Counted from the stretch's first letter, positions 42,729 to 53,965 are shown. The stretch is DNA of 64,000 nt from Desmodus rotundus (GCF_022682495.2 NC_071390.1:171207220-171271219); one strand, 5' to 3'. The notes: generated by a model from the letters alone, not told the origin. Made by a program: numbers and translations.

Positions 42729-43260
42729 GCTGATTAAACCCTGGTCTGCTGGCCACTCCCATCTCTGAACTACTGGCTCACCTTGTCTATATAATGGAAA
42801 GCAAAGATCAGGAGACTTTTGTAACAACTTGACATTACACAACTTTTGAGCAGTGATTGGTGGACCCATCTCATTGAGCAGATTATGGTCAAGTAGAGGT
42901 GTTGTTGAATTTACCTGGTCAGTTCCATGTTGCAGGAGATATGGATTGATATTGACCTGCAAGTCTTCGTGAGGAAGACTGGCCCTTCTCTATGGGTAGT
43001 GTTGAGAATTCTGACTTGAAGCCTTATAGGCTATGATAAAAATTTTGGATTATATTCTAAAGGCTTTAGAGGCTATTGGAGGTTTTGAGAAGAGGAGAGA
43101 TCAGATATAATTTATTTTGTTGATTTAATTCTTCTAGTCTGTGCAGCTGTTCTGGAGAGGACAATAAGGAGGCTATGATATTCTAGAGGTAAAGAAGATA
43201 GTATTTTAGACCATGGGAATAGTGGGGATTGGTTGAGATGTGTTTGAACACAGACCTAGT

Positions 43261-43449
43261 AAGTATTACTGATGGACTAAATCTGGGATGTGAGTAAGAG
43301 GGAGGGAAAAAGGACAGGAAAGTAAATTCAGTTAGAGTGTATGCACAGAAACAGGGAAACCTTCTTTCCTCTCTACTATGTACATATAATATGGGAGTAG
43401 AAGAGAGCTGTTTCTCCTGTATCATGCTTCATATGATTTAGTACGTTTG
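43261..43449. other. Short unclassified spacer
   Basis: Nothing recognised. A minus-strand frame at 43183-43425 has no domain support. Confidence 0.4.
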
Positions 43450-43610
43450 CACTTTGTTTCTTAGGCAGGAGATTATGGTTGGCAAAATTGTAAGGGGTCC
43501 CCCATGATTTCTTGCTCCTTGATATACATACTCTGCCCAATCTTTGGGACTAGGAATATGATGAGACTCACTCTTATGATTAGGTTATATTCTATAGCAG
43601 AATTGACTAT
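43450..43610 (+). mobile_element. MaLR-like LTR 5' fragment, sense
   Basis: GATTATGGTTGGCAAAATTG, GGTCCCCCATGATTTCTTGC and CTCTTATGATTAGGTTATAT resemble the first third of an MLT1-class LTR (GGCCCCCAAGATGTCC..., CATGATTAGGTTAC). It ends abruptly. Confidence 0.45.
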
Positions 43611-45670
43611 AAGAATGAGATGTTCTGGATGGATGTCAGAGGGATGCCAGAGCCAACTGAAGGGGCTCGTAATGGCTAAAGCTGGAACAATTTGAGTAAC
43701 TAACTAACTAACTAAATATTGGATCATAACCCACAGTGTTAAATAAGTATCTATGAGTTCATACTGATATAAATAAATACCTGGACACATTAATAAATGG
43801 GGGGGGGAGGAACAAATATATCCTGTGCCTAAGGTTTCCAAATAACTTATGTCAATACATTCAAGGAGGTAAAGAATACCTGTCCACCCTTTAAGTATAC
43901 ATGGTGTGGTAAGTTTGAGAGAACGAAGCAGGTCAGCTTGACTCAGCTCATTTCTCCCTCTTTTGGGTCCATTTTCTGATAAGAGGGGAAATTCTATCTG
44001 TTTGTTGTTTGTCTGTCTGTCTGTCCTGGGTGTGATGAGCTAGCCAGGGCTTGGTCTACCCTGGGAAGGGAGGGTCTACAGTTATGGCAGTTAAGTTAGA
44101 AAGAGGGAGAGAGAAAATTGGGCTACATGACAGAAATATATAACAAGACATGTTTTTCTCCATTTTTACTTTTTTTATAGTGAATCTGATACTTTGATCA
44201 GAATTTTTATGGCTGCATTATTGTAATTCTTGATTGTTTCTGAACTAAGAAGAGGGCAAGACAATTGTTTATTGAGGTATTATTTTGGGGAAGTCAAGAA
44301 GAAAGGCTAAAAGAAAAAAGTCATTTTTTAAAAAGCTGTTATTTTCATGATAGCTACTAGGGAAAGTGGGGTGAGGTTATTGAGGACTGTGAACACCATT
44401 ATGAAGCATTCTGATTAAATGAAATTAAAGCTTTTCCTTGAACAAGGGTGTGGCATGCTGAGGGTAAGGTTTAAAACCAATTAGTCTTACAGCTATGCAA
44501 TCCGGAGGAGTGGGGGAATTAGGGGTAGAGTGTGTGGAAACAATTATGCCTATGCAAATATTATATAAAATGACTTACCTTTGAGTTTCATATAAAAACT
44601 GATCTTGGCTCAAACTGGGACCTGCTTAATAGGCAAGAAGAAAGAATAGTACGAAACATAAAACTGACTCCTTAAAAGCTTGACACAGGCATGTGAGCTT
44701 ATGAAGGTTGAATTTTTGCCAACTAGTTTATAAAAAAGAAAATGTCATCTCACTGCTCTTAGCAGTTGCAGCTGTATTTTTATTTCCATTCATGGGGAAA
44801 TAATTTTTGAAGAACTTTTCATAATAGTTAAATTTGGCAAAATACAATACTTAAGTGTTGTTTAGAGGACTTATGTTATTAAACATAGTGGTCACCTAAT
44901 CTTTCAAAAAGGTGCGTTTATCTCAAATATCTGACTCTTCTCATCTGATGTGTGAAAGCTGGCTTATCATATTAAACACTGTGAATTTTTAATCCCTCTC
45001 CTGAAGCTCCATTGGTAAAATTTTGGACTCTGCCACTTAAAAGCTAATAATGAAAATATTGCTCTAAATTTGCTTCCTTATTGTAGTAAAACATTATAGC
45101 TGCTATTTCAGCCATGGATATCCCTCTAGGGCCACGGTCACTCAGATGTGCCACAGAATCACAAACACAAATCTAATTGGTATCAGCAGTCAGATTCCAG
45201 CTTCAAGTGAGATGATGGTGGAGGCTGATTGTCCAGGGAAACCACAACATGACCCAGTTCCAACCAGGGAAGCATGCCCTCGGGTCTCGGCTTCCTCTGC
45301 ACCCTTCAGGGAGGTGCAGTGCTGCCCCAGGGCTCCATGAGGATTGCTGGTTTCTTGTAGTATCCTTGATTCTCTTTCACTATGAGCATCAGGTTTCCAG
45401 AAACGTTTTAGGGCTGGAACAGCAGCGGACTTCAATCTAACATGTAAACCGCAGACAATAAAAGATAGTAGTTATGAATGAATTTAGATTTTGAATCTTT
45501 GGTCCTTCACATCATATCTCTGTGACCTTAAAGCATGTGAATTTGCATCTTGAGTCCTCACTTTTTTTCTCATCTTTGACTTGGTTAAGTGAAATGGAGC
45601 AATATCTATCTTCTACCTCAACTAGCTATTCTTGGGAATTTAACACATAACTAGATAATCTATATGTTAA
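43611..45670. other. Unclassified sequence with simple repeats
   Basis: The part from 43615 to 43930 (CCAGAGCCAACTGAAGG, AAATAAGTATCTATGAGTTC, AAATAACTTATGTCAATAC) looks like a dispersed old repeat that I cannot name with confidence. Simple repeats: (TAAC)n at 43697-43714, a G-run at 43800-43807, (GTCT)n at 44011-44025. A weak sense MIR may lie at 45500-45640. No gene recognised. Confidence 0.35.
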
Positions 45671-46177
45671 ATTTCTCCAGTGAAACAGAAGCTATGGGAT
45701 ATGCAGGTATAGAAAGAGATTATTATACGGAATTGGGTCACTTGATTACGGAGGCTGACAAGACCCAATATCTGCAGGGTGCATCAGAAAAGTGGAGATC
45801 CAAGAGAGCCAATGGTTTATATCTATTGTAGTCTGGGGTCCTGAGAACCAGGAGAGCCTATGGTGCAGGTTCCTGCCCAAAGGTCCCAGGGCTTATGACC
45901 CAGGAAGAGCTGATGTATGAATTTGAGTCCAAAGGTAGGAAAAAAATGTTGATGGTGCAATTGAAAGGCCATCAGGCAGGAAGAATTCTTTGTTACTCAG
46001 CATTTTTGTTCTTTCATGTCTTCAACTGATTAGATGAGGCCCAATCTGCTTGACTCTACTGATTGAAACGACAATCTTATCTAAAAAGAACCTCATAGGA
46101 ACACCCTGAATAGTTCTGGACCAAATATCTGAGCTCCCTGTGACCCACCAAGTTGACACATAAATTTAACCATCACA
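45671..46177 (-). mobile_element. MLT1-type (MaLR) LTR, antisense, near full length
   Basis: The plus strand shows TTCTCCAGTGAAACAGAAGC, GAGATTATTATACGGAATTG, GGTCACTTGATTACGGAGGC, TGACAAGACCCAATATCTGC, GTCCTGAGAACCAGGAGAGC, TCTTCAACTGATTAGATGAG and ACCAAGTTGACACATAAATT, ending TAACCATCACA. This order and the TG...CA ends fit a MaLR-class solo LTR of about 510 bp. The exact subfamily is uncertain. Confidence 0.75.
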
Positions 46178-46239
46178 GTTCATACAGAGCATACAGTCTG
46201 TTGCTGGGAGCATGTATAATAATTGTAACCATCTTTCTC

Positions 46240-46448
46240 ATTCACTATTAATGGTACTGCATAATTTGCTTCTAACATTTTTCAAGTGAGCAGTCATGGT
46301 CACCTTTTATAGTTGAGAAATACAGATGTGTACAGTGGATAGATAGCTTTTCCAAGATCACATGGCCACTATATTGCACAGCTGCAGTTCAGAAGTAAGA
46401 ACTTTCTGGCTATAAAATCCATGTTCTTACATTTAAATTGCATTGCCT
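46240..46448 (-). repeat. MIR SINE, antisense
   Basis: TTTATAGTTGAGAAATACAG, AGCTTTTCCAAGATCACATG, GCACAGCTGCAGTTCAGAAG and AAATCCATGTTCTTACATTT follow antisense MIR (TTTTACAGATGAGGAAACTG, CTTGCCCAAGGTCACACAGC). Confidence 0.65.
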
Positions 46449-47511
46449 TTCTTCTTAAATAAAGGAGAAACTGAGAAGGCAAAATCTAGAGCCCACAGAA
46501 CTGCCAGTCTTACAGGTTCCAGTGCAGTTCTGTGCCAGTGTATGCATCTATATATAACCATGTGTGAAACATCTATGCCATTTTTCTGAGAAGTTGAGTA
46601 GGTGGCATGTATTTCAACAGCTCATCTCCACCGAATGAGAGCTATCATATATAGTTAAAGATGATGTCAGCCTTTCTAAATATAATTTTCAACTGTGCTA
46701 AGAAAAATATAAACTGTAGCACTGTAATAATCAACATATAAATAGCTCCCACATCTTTGCCATGCAAATTTGGATAATATTATGGAAGAGGACTATCAAA
46801 AGGGGCCTTCTGTTACCACAGTTTCTGCTAACCAGTGAGCAGCTGGGAATGACGACACTGTTAGTTAAAGCCAGTTTGGAAAGGCTTTTATTTCATGAAG
46901 ATAAGCTAACGGCTCAAAATAAAACAATCCAAACTGCCAATGTGCCGGTGTTAGAATGGGGTATTAAATGCCTGATTTTCACACAGTTTTATAGAAAATA
47001 CACAAAGCTTTCCATTGCCCTTTGACTGCTGACAACCTGAACTTCTAGTTTTTTCGTTTGTTTTGTTGTTGTTATTGTTGCTGTTCCTGTGGGCATGCTC
47101 TCCACCTCTCAGGGTTCAGGACTGCCGACCCATCATCTCCGGGTGGCAACGATGTCTTATGCAGCCTGAGCACGGCTCGGGCTCCTGGACAGACAGCCCC
47201 TCTCTGTATAGGAAGCACCAAACAATACGACCCTGGGAAGAGGTAGATATGCCCTTCGTCTCTGCACTACCAAAAACACATGCCATGCCTTTTGAAGATG
47301 TGGAGAGATTCTGGCACATTCCTGTCTCAGCTATAGAAGGACACGAATCTGAGGGAACTGTTCCTTTTGAAATGTTGCTAATCCCAGCTAAACATGGGTA
47401 TATTGGGTAAATATTCACATGGCAGAGATTCCCCAATGGGTAGTTCTTGGCTGTCTCTGGACTTGAGAGATTTTTTTTTTTGTTTTTTGGCCACAGTGAT
47501 CTCTCTCTCGC

Positions 47512-47514
<3 letters not shown>
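46449..47514. other. Unclassified sequence
   Basis: An open frame of 115 codons at 47063-47410 starts with a leucine-rich run that comes from a GTT/GCT-rich simple stretch. After that it has no domain that I recognise, so it is not called a gene. The frame at 46762-47025 is likewise unsupported. Confidence 0.4.

Positions 47515-47581
<67 letters not shown>
47515..47581. repeat. Compound (CT)n-(AC)n microsatellite
   Basis: (CT)n of about 17 units at 47515-47548 is followed after three bases by (AC)n of about 15 units at 47551-47581, then AT/AC alternation to about 47596. It abuts the A-rich tail side of the Ves SINE that follows. Confidence 0.92.
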
Positions 47582-47589
<8 letters not shown>

Positions 47590-47597
47590 TATATAGA

Positions 47598-47763
47598 AAT
47601 AATTTTATTGATTTGAGAGAGAGAGAAACATTATTTTGTTGTTCTACTTATTTATGTATTCACTGCTTGCTCCATGTACATACCCTGACCCAGGATTGAA
47701 CCCAGAACCTTGGTGTATCAGGGCAATGCTCTCTCTAACCAACTGAGATACCCAGCGAGAGCT
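47598..47763 (-). mobile_element. Ves-related SINE, antisense
   Basis: TTTTATTGATTTGAGAGAGA, GAGAAACATTATTTTGTTGT, TCCACTT-like and TTATGTATTCACTGCTTGC come first. They are followed by ACCCTGACCCAGGATTGAAC, CCTTGGTGTATCAGGGCAAT, CTAACCAACTGAGATACCCA and GCGAGAGCT. This is a bat SINE subtype that differs from the three other copies in its middle part. No clear target-site duplication was found. Confidence 0.85.
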
Positions 47764-48354
47764 TTAGTTTTTATTTTTCTTAACTTGAATACTTTTGGAT
47801 GGAGCTGATGCTTCATATTGCTCCAGACTCTACATCCCCCTCTTGTCTTATATCCACGTCAGGCCCTCACCTCTATATTACCTGCCTGGCTCCTTTAGGT
47901 ATGTGGGTTTGGGTCTCTCTTTTATGGAACTTTTGCTATTGAACAACATCACAGATGAGGTATTTATTAATCAAGGACTATGGAAACTGAGTGATTTTGA
48001 TGTAGAACTCCTGATGTGATTAGAGAAGGCAGAAACATGGGTGGAGTGGCAGAAGGAGTCCCCTAGGGAGAGCAAATATGTGAGATCTTCTCTGGGGGAT
48101 GAATTACAATTCTCTCAGCTGTTTCAGTCTTATGGAATGTAGAATACCATGTTTTCTACCTCAAACTTTCTTTGCCTTAGTCTGAGCTCTATACCTTTAG
48201 ATGAGTTCCTTCTTTTCCTCCTGTGGTAGATTTTCTTTCTTTTGTTTCCCTCAGACATAATCATAAGAATTCCTCCTATCACCATATGCACATTCTTTTG
48301 GAATGTAACTTTGCCATTTCTCATATTGTAACATAGCCCTTTTCTCTGTCTCTT
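47764..48354. other. Unclassified sequence
   Basis: No gene recognised. Open frames at 47795-48019 and 48130-48390 (minus) have no domain support. Confidence 0.4.
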
Positions 48355-48668
48355 ACATCCGGTCATGGCTGTGTGACTTGCTCTGGCCAAGAGGATACTA
48401 GAAATTTCAACACAAGTGGAGGCCTAGCAGGCACATGAAGAAGAGCTGAAGTGCCCTGACCACAAGCCTACCAAAGAGTGGACATGTCATTGAAGCTACT
48501 GAAGACCATCTAGTGCCAGATATCAGTTCACTGAAGAGATCAGTTAAATGAATTCATACCAGAAGAGTTCTTTAGGCCCACAGAATTCTGAGACTTAAAA
48601 GATGCTTGTTATCTTAAGCCATTAATTTTTGGAGTAGATTGTTACACAGCAAAAGATAATTGACACAT
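48355..48668 (+). mobile_element. Old MLT1-like (MaLR) LTR, sense
   Basis: GTGTGACTTGCTCTGGCCAA, CACATGAAGAAGAGCTGAAG, AGATGCTTGTTATCTTAAGC, CATTAATTTTTGGAGTAG, then ATTGTTACACAGCAAAAGAT and AATTGACACA. This is the order of an old MaLR LTR (GACTTGCTTTGGCCAATG, AAATGCTTGTTGTCTTAAGCCACTGAG, TTGTTACGCAGCAATAG). Confidence 0.7.
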
Positions 48669-49538
48669 ACAAAATAGAATCAATAATATGTATCTTGCAG
48701 TTTTACTGTGGGGATTATAAATAATATATGTAACTGTCTGGCCCCCAAAACATTTCCCATAAGTGAGATCTGCATTAGTTATCAATCTGTGTGAGTTCCT
48801 AAGTCCCCCAGTATAAACACAAATTGAATTCTGCTTTCACTTTCCTGTTCTTAAAAATTGATCTTGACTCCTGACAGTTCCTGATTCTGATGAGTTGGTT
48901 TTAGTGTTGCTCGAAAAGATGGTATAGCCCTCACACCCTTCTTTGATAAATCCATCTCCATGATAGAAGCTTGTAGAAAAAGCCTCAAATCCCAGCCCTG
49001 ACCTTCTGGGGAAAAAAAATTAACAATAAATGACAGAGTTAAGCAGCAGTAATTCTTATCAAGTAAAGTATTGAAACTCAATCTTGAGTGTTGACAGCCA
49101 GTAACTTAAAGTATCCTCATTGAAACCCATAGAGAGAGTCTATTTTATTCAAGTTATACATGTTTGCTGCTGTGCATAAAGGTGGATGAATGTGCATATT
49201 TCTTACCCTCCAAGGTATCAGAAGTTACTGGAGAGGGGCTATGAAAATGCAGCTTCCTTATAAAACAAAGTATATAAGATGTTCTCACAGAGTAATAAAA
49301 CAGGTGTGGAGATTAACACCAAGGTAGGAGATGTTACCATGGTAAATAAAATTTGAGTAGGTTCCTCAAGTACATTAAGCAAGGGTCATTTAGGTTTATT
49401 TTTAAAAAATCTAAATCAAACTGGCTCAAGAAACAAAAATAGAAAGGCAAAACAAAATCAGTGTTTCACATGCCCCAAAAACCTGGAGTAGATTCAATTT
49501 GAAAACAGCCTGACCCCCAGGCTCAGTGATATTGCAGG

Positions 49539-49592
<54 letters not shown>

Positions 49593-50517
49593 CTCTTTGC
49601 TGGCTCCATTTGTCCTCAGGCAAAATGGTTTCCAGCAACATACTGAATGCCAACTCCAAGTTTGTAACAAAGGAGTTCTTCCTTAAAATTCAAATAAAAG
49701 TACTAGACCTGACTCACAGTAGCCCAAATTTGGTCATGTATTCATCCATGGTTCAATCACTAAAAATCAGAATTGGGTCAGTTCATCCGAGTCCCAGACT
49801 CAGAAAATGAAGGTGGAGAAGGTGGGATCACCAGAAGGAGGGGAGGGTGGGCCCAGGGAGAGTGGACCCTGAACTTCTGAAGCCACATAAAATCACTTTG
49901 GCACAGTAAGATTGTTACTTTTGAGCAGCAGTCTGGTGGTAGAGTTAGGCAAAGGAGCAACTAGGCCTCTTTTCAGTTCAATGGCTTGACAATTTCAATT
50001 ATAAATTATTTTTTCCTAACTGTTTTCTTTCTATCCAACCTCATTCAAGAGGCAGAGGTGGCCATTTTGATGTGTGTGGTTTTGTTTCGGAGAGTAAGAA
50101 GCAGACTTGAAGGACCAGTGTTTGTGCTGTTAATCCCATGTGTTGTATTTCAATAGCACATTTCCCCGATCAAATACCTGACAATCCCCAGAGCCTTAGC
50201 AACTCAGTGGTTACACCTACTCAATTATGGGTTTGGCTCACTTACAAAATGAAGTAATCAGATGACGCTTGGTACATACTGGATGGAAGTAGAACAAATA
50301 TGAGTGAACTCATCCAACAACATGCCTGAGGGGGAAATAATCCTTTTATTTTCATTGCTAACTCAGAAAGAGCCCAAATTTGAATAGTGCTACTTTTTAT
50401 TTTACAACAGGATACGAGTTGGGAATATAAATAACCAAGGTGAAGCAGAATTCAGAAGGTAAAAACTAGATCTGACTGGTTGCCTGACCCAGGACCTAAA
50501 TAGAAAACAGAATACAC
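48669..50517. other. Unclassified sequence with a long (TC)n run
   Basis: No gene recognised apart from frames that read through the TC tract (49426-49659 minus, 49526-49810 plus), which encode only alternating residues there. The stretch before 50518 holds nothing that I can name. Confidence 0.4.
49541..49590. repeat. (TC)25 microsatellite
   Basis: A perfect, uninterrupted TC run of 25 units, the longest pure dinucleotide repeat in the window. Confidence 0.97.
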
Positions 50518-53164
50518 TATAAAGAAAGAAAATTATAGGCCAATATCTCTGATGAACATAGATGCTAAAATCCCCACAAAACATTAGCAAACTGAATACA
50601 GCAATGCATCAGGAAGACCATACACCATGATCAAGTGGGATTTATCCTGGGAATGCAAGGACGGTACAACATTCATATATCTACAAACAAAATGAAGAAT
50701 AAAAGCCACATGATCATATCAACAGGTGCAGAAAAAGCATTTGCTAAAATCCAGCACATATCTATGATAAACAATCTCAGCAAAGTGGGAGTAGAGGGAA
50801 CATACCTAAACATAATAAAAGTCATATATGACGAATCCACTGCCAGTGTCATACTCAACAGGCAAAAACTACATTTCCCTTAAGATGGGGAACAAGACAG
50901 AAACATCTGCTTTCACCTCTTTCATTCAACATAGTACTGGAATTCCTAGCCACAGCAATCAGACACAAAGAAGAAATAAAAGGCATCCAAATTAGAAAGG
51001 AAGAAATAAAATTGTCATTATTTGCAGGTGACATGATACTGTACAAAGATTCCACCAAGAGACTTCTAGTCTGATAAATGAATTCAGCAAAGTAGCAGGA
51101 TGCAAACTTAATATCCAGAAATCAGTTGCATTTTTATATGCCAATAACAAATTAACAGAAAGGGAAATTAAGAAAACGATCCCAGCCCTGGCTGGTGTGG
51201 CTCAGTGGATGTGTGCTGGCCTGTGAACCAAAAGGTTACTGGTTTGATTCCCAGTCAGGGCACATGCCTGGGTTGTGGGCCTGGTCCCCAGTTAGGGGCA
51301 TGGAAGAGTCAGTTGATTAATGTATCTCTTGCACATACATGATGTTTCTCTCTCTCTCTTTCTCCCTCCCTTTCCCTCTCTCTAAAAGTAAATAAGTGAA
51401 ATTTTAAAAAAGAAAGAAAGGCAATAATCCCATTCACAGTTGCTACAAAAAGAATAACATACCTAACCAAGGATATAAAATACCTGTACTTGAAAAAGTA
51501 TAAAACACTGAAGAAAGAAATTAAGATACAAATAAGTGGAAGCACATGCCATGTTAATGGGTAGAAACAATTAACACCATGCAAATGTCCATACTACCCA
51601 AAGCAACCTATAGATTCAATGCAATTTCTATCAATATTCCAATGACGTATTTCACAGAACTAGAACGAATATTTCAAAAATTTATATGGAATCACAAAAG
51701 ACCCCACATAGCAACAGCAATCCTGAGAAAGAAGAAAAAAGTTGGAGGAATCACACTACCTAATATCAAACTATATTATAAGGTCATAATAATCAAAATA
51801 GCATGGTGCTGATATAAAAAACAGACACATAGATCAATGGAACAGAATAAGGAGCCCTGAAATAAACCCACACCTTTATCATCAATTAATATTTGACAGA
51901 GGAAGCAACCACATACAATGGGCTAAAGATAATTTATTTGATAAATCATGCTGGGGAAATTGAATAGATTTGTGCAGAAAAATGAAACTAGGCCAGCTTC
52001 TTACATCAGACACAAGAATAAATTCAAAATGGATCAAAGACATAAATGTTAGACCCAAAACCATAAAAATCATAGAAGAAAACATAGACATCAAAATCTT
52101 GGATATTGCTTATAGCAATTTTTTATCAAATATATCTCCCCAGGCATGGGAAACAAAAGAACAAATAAATAAATGGGAATACATCAAACTAAAGTTTTGC
52201 ACAGCAAAGGGTATCATCAACAAAATAAAAAGACAACCCACAGAATGGGAGAACATATTCACTGATACATCTGGTACAGAGGTAATATCCACAATTTACA
52301 AAGAACTTGCAAAACTCAACACCAAAAAATGAAACAACCCAATTAAAAAATGGGCAAAAGTGCTGAATAGATGCCTCTCCAAAGAGGACATACAGATGGC
52401 CAATAGACATATGAAAAGATGCTCAGCGTCACTAATCATCAAAGAAAGGCAAATTAAAACCAGAATGAGGTATCATCTCACACCTGTCAGAATGGCTATC
52501 ATCAATAAATCAACAAACAAGTGCTCGTGGGGATGTGGAGAAAGGGGAATGCTCTTTACTGTTAGTGGGAATGCAGACTGTGGAAAGTAGTGTGGAGATA
52601 CCTCAAAAAATTAAAAATGGATCTGCTTTTTGACCTAGCAATCCCACTTCTGGGAATATATCCAAAGGAACCCAAAACACTAATTCAAAAGAACATAAGC
52701 ACCCCTACGTTCTTGAAGTGTCATTTACAATTGTCAAGATATGGAAGCAGCCCACATGTCCATCAGTAAATGAGTGGTTAAAACAACAATGGGACATTTA
52801 CACAATGGAATTCCACTCGGCCGTAAAAAAGAAGAAAATTTTACCCTTTGCAACAGCATGGATGGACCTGGAGAACATCATGCTAAGTGAAATAAGCCAC
52901 TCAGAGAAAGACAAATACGATAAAATTCCTCTCATATGTGGAATCTAATGAACAAACTGAACTAACCAGTGAAACAGAGACAGACTCATAGATGGGGAGC
53001 ATGGTGACAGCTAGTGGGGGGAGGTAAGGGGTGGAGGGATTGAGCAAAAAGGAGAAAGGACTCAAGGACATGGGCAACAGTGTGGTGACTCCTGGGAGAG
53101 GGGGGTCTAAGGGGACTAAATGGTAATGGGAAAATACAATAAAGATTATATTTAAAGAAAAAAC
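50518..53164 (+). mobile_element. L1 LINE, sense: ORF2 3' half and 3' UTR, 5'-truncated, interrupted by a Ves SINE
   Basis: The element opens in the ORF2 reverse-transcriptase domain with YRPISL (about 50535) and GFILGMQG (50638). Normally acidic catalytic motifs are altered: TGAEKAFA at 50722-50745 where the family has xDAEKAFD, and FAGD at 51021-51032 where it has FADD. Frameshifts and stops follow, including one at 50881. A Ves SINE splits it at 51185-51422. After that the ORF2 C-terminal text is easy to follow: [15 protein letters not shown] (51580), KFIWNHKRP (51688), PTEWENIFTDTS (52235), [26 protein letters not shown], and an end near KDKYDKIPLICGI with a stop at about 52948. The 3' UTR ends AATACAATAAAGATTATA. 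It cannot encode a working protein. Compared with the other L1 copies here it is the best preserved. Confidence 0.93.
51185..51422 (+). mobile_element. Ves SINE, sense, full length, inserted in L1
   Basis: The head GCCCTGGCTGGTGTGGCTCA, then CAAAAGGTTACTGGTTTGAT (box B: GGTTTGATTCC), CCCAGTCAGGGCACATGCCT, GGTTGTGGGCCTGGTCCCC, GATGTTTCTCTCTCTCTC, TCCCTCCCTTTCCCTCTC and an A-rich tail give the full Ves layout in about 238 bp. Flanking L1 text AACGATCCCA (51175-51184) and AATAATCCCA (51423-51432) is the likely diverged target-site duplication. Confidence 0.95.
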
Positions 53165-53254
53165 AGAGCAGAAGAAGACACAAAGCCAGAGAGGACCCAG
53201 AAATGAACAGTCACCCAAAAGGCACAAGCAGGTGTTGAGAGTCTAGGCAAGGAG
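53165..53254. other. Short spacer
   Basis: A purine-rich spacer between the L1 tail and the hAT-like element. Confidence 0.5.
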
Positions 53255-53456
53255 CAGGATGTCCAATCTTTGGTGTTTCTTGGCCACAATGGAAGAATAA
53301 GAGTTGTCTTGGGCCATACATTAAGTACACAAAAACTAATGAAAACTGATGAGCAAAAAAAAAAGATTTTAAGTAAATATACGATTTTGTGTTGGGCCAC
53401 ATTCGTAGCCACCCTGGCCTGCATGTGGCCCACAGGCCATGGGTTGGACACCCCTA
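53255..53456 (+). mobile_element. hAT-like non-autonomous DNA transposon (MITE)
   Basis: The 5' end CAGGATGTCCAATCTTTGG and the 3' end CATGGGTTGGACACCCCT are inverted repeats of each other (reverse of the 3' end: AGGGGTGTCCAACCCATG). This CAGGGGTGTCC type is typical of hAT elements. Inside come GTTGTCTTGGGCCATACATT, TACGATTTTGTGTTGGGCCA and GCCTGCATGTGGCCCACAGG. At about 200 bp it is too short to code. The flanking 8-bp duplication is not clear (CAAGGAG and CTAGGAG). I do not assert a family name. The strand is set by the text above and is arbitrary. Confidence 0.7.
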
Positions 53457-53734
53457 GGAGGATTACCTGGAACGGAGGGTAAAAGGCCTCACCAATGGGG
53501 CTGATTTCAAAATGAGCAGATTTGGGGCCCAAGCAACCACATGTTTCGTGGTTGTTTTTGTTTTGGTGCGAAGCTCACAGTTTGGGTCAGACAGTGACAG
53601 GGGGGCAGGTGAGCCTCATTAGAAAGGAGTGAACAACAGAGATGGAATATGGTGGAAATATTCCACTTCTCACTGCCATTGATCCTTTCCTCCACGTCAG
53701 ACACACACCTACTCTTCAACCCCAAACCACACAT
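53457..53734. other. Unclassified spacer
   Basis: Nothing recognised. Frames at 53507-53749 (minus) and 53642-53935 (plus) have no domain support. Confidence 0.4.
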
Positions 53735-53965
53735 ACACCAGTTCTTCAAAACTCACCTGAGACATCACATTCTCCAAGAAGGCTTCCATGGCTGCCTCCA
53801 TCTAATTATGAGTTCCCACAGTATACTTCCATTGTATTATTTACCAACTTTATTTTATTTACTTGTTCATCTGTCTCCTTCCAGAAGACAGGGACTGTGA
53901 ATCAATCATTGTCAGATCCCCAGGGTCTAGAATAGTGGTCATTCAATGTTGCTTTCTGTTTTTAA
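53735..53965 (+). repeat. L2 LINE 3' end, sense
   Basis: CAAAACTCACCTGAGACATC, ACATTCTCCAAGAAGGCTTC, CCATTGTATTATTTACCAAC, TTACTTGTTCATCTGTCTCC, CCAGAAGACAGGGACTGTGA, TCAGATCCCCAGGGTCTAGA and TAGTGGTCATTCAATGTTG follow L2 from the CTCAAATGTCACC part to the end. One of the clearest L2 copies here. Confidence 0.8.

Larger units (their letters stand above)
41743..43260 (-). repeat. L2 LINE, antisense, split by an LTR and by a second unnamed segment
   Basis: It begins ATTCAACAAATACGTGTGAG (antisense L2 terminus). It continues with GGAAGGGCCCTTTGAGAATG, AGCTGAGACCCGAATGAAAT and GCAAGTGCAAAGTCATTGAG, GCAAGGCCAGTGTG. After the LTR at 42052-42614 it resumes with GTGTGTTATAGAGAAAGAGC. The far part (43015-43200) has GCCTTATAGGCTATGA, TTTTGGATTATATTCTAAAG and TTTTGAGAAGAGGAGAG, then AATAAGGAGGCTATGATATTC. 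The stretch 42690-43010 does not fit L2 and is a separate unclassified segment that begins with a perfect hairpin. Confidence 0.7.

Noticed and set aside
47063..47410. Open frame of 115 codons starting with a leucine run that looks like a signal peptide
   Set aside because: The leucine run is encoded by a GTT/GCT simple stretch (47060-47090), and the rest matches no family that I know. An overlapping minus-strand frame of 106 codons shows how open this stretch is by chance.
53255..53456. Continuation of the L1 3' end
   Set aside because: The L1 ends with its A-rich tail near 53164, and the inverted ends at 53255 and 53456 mark a separate element.
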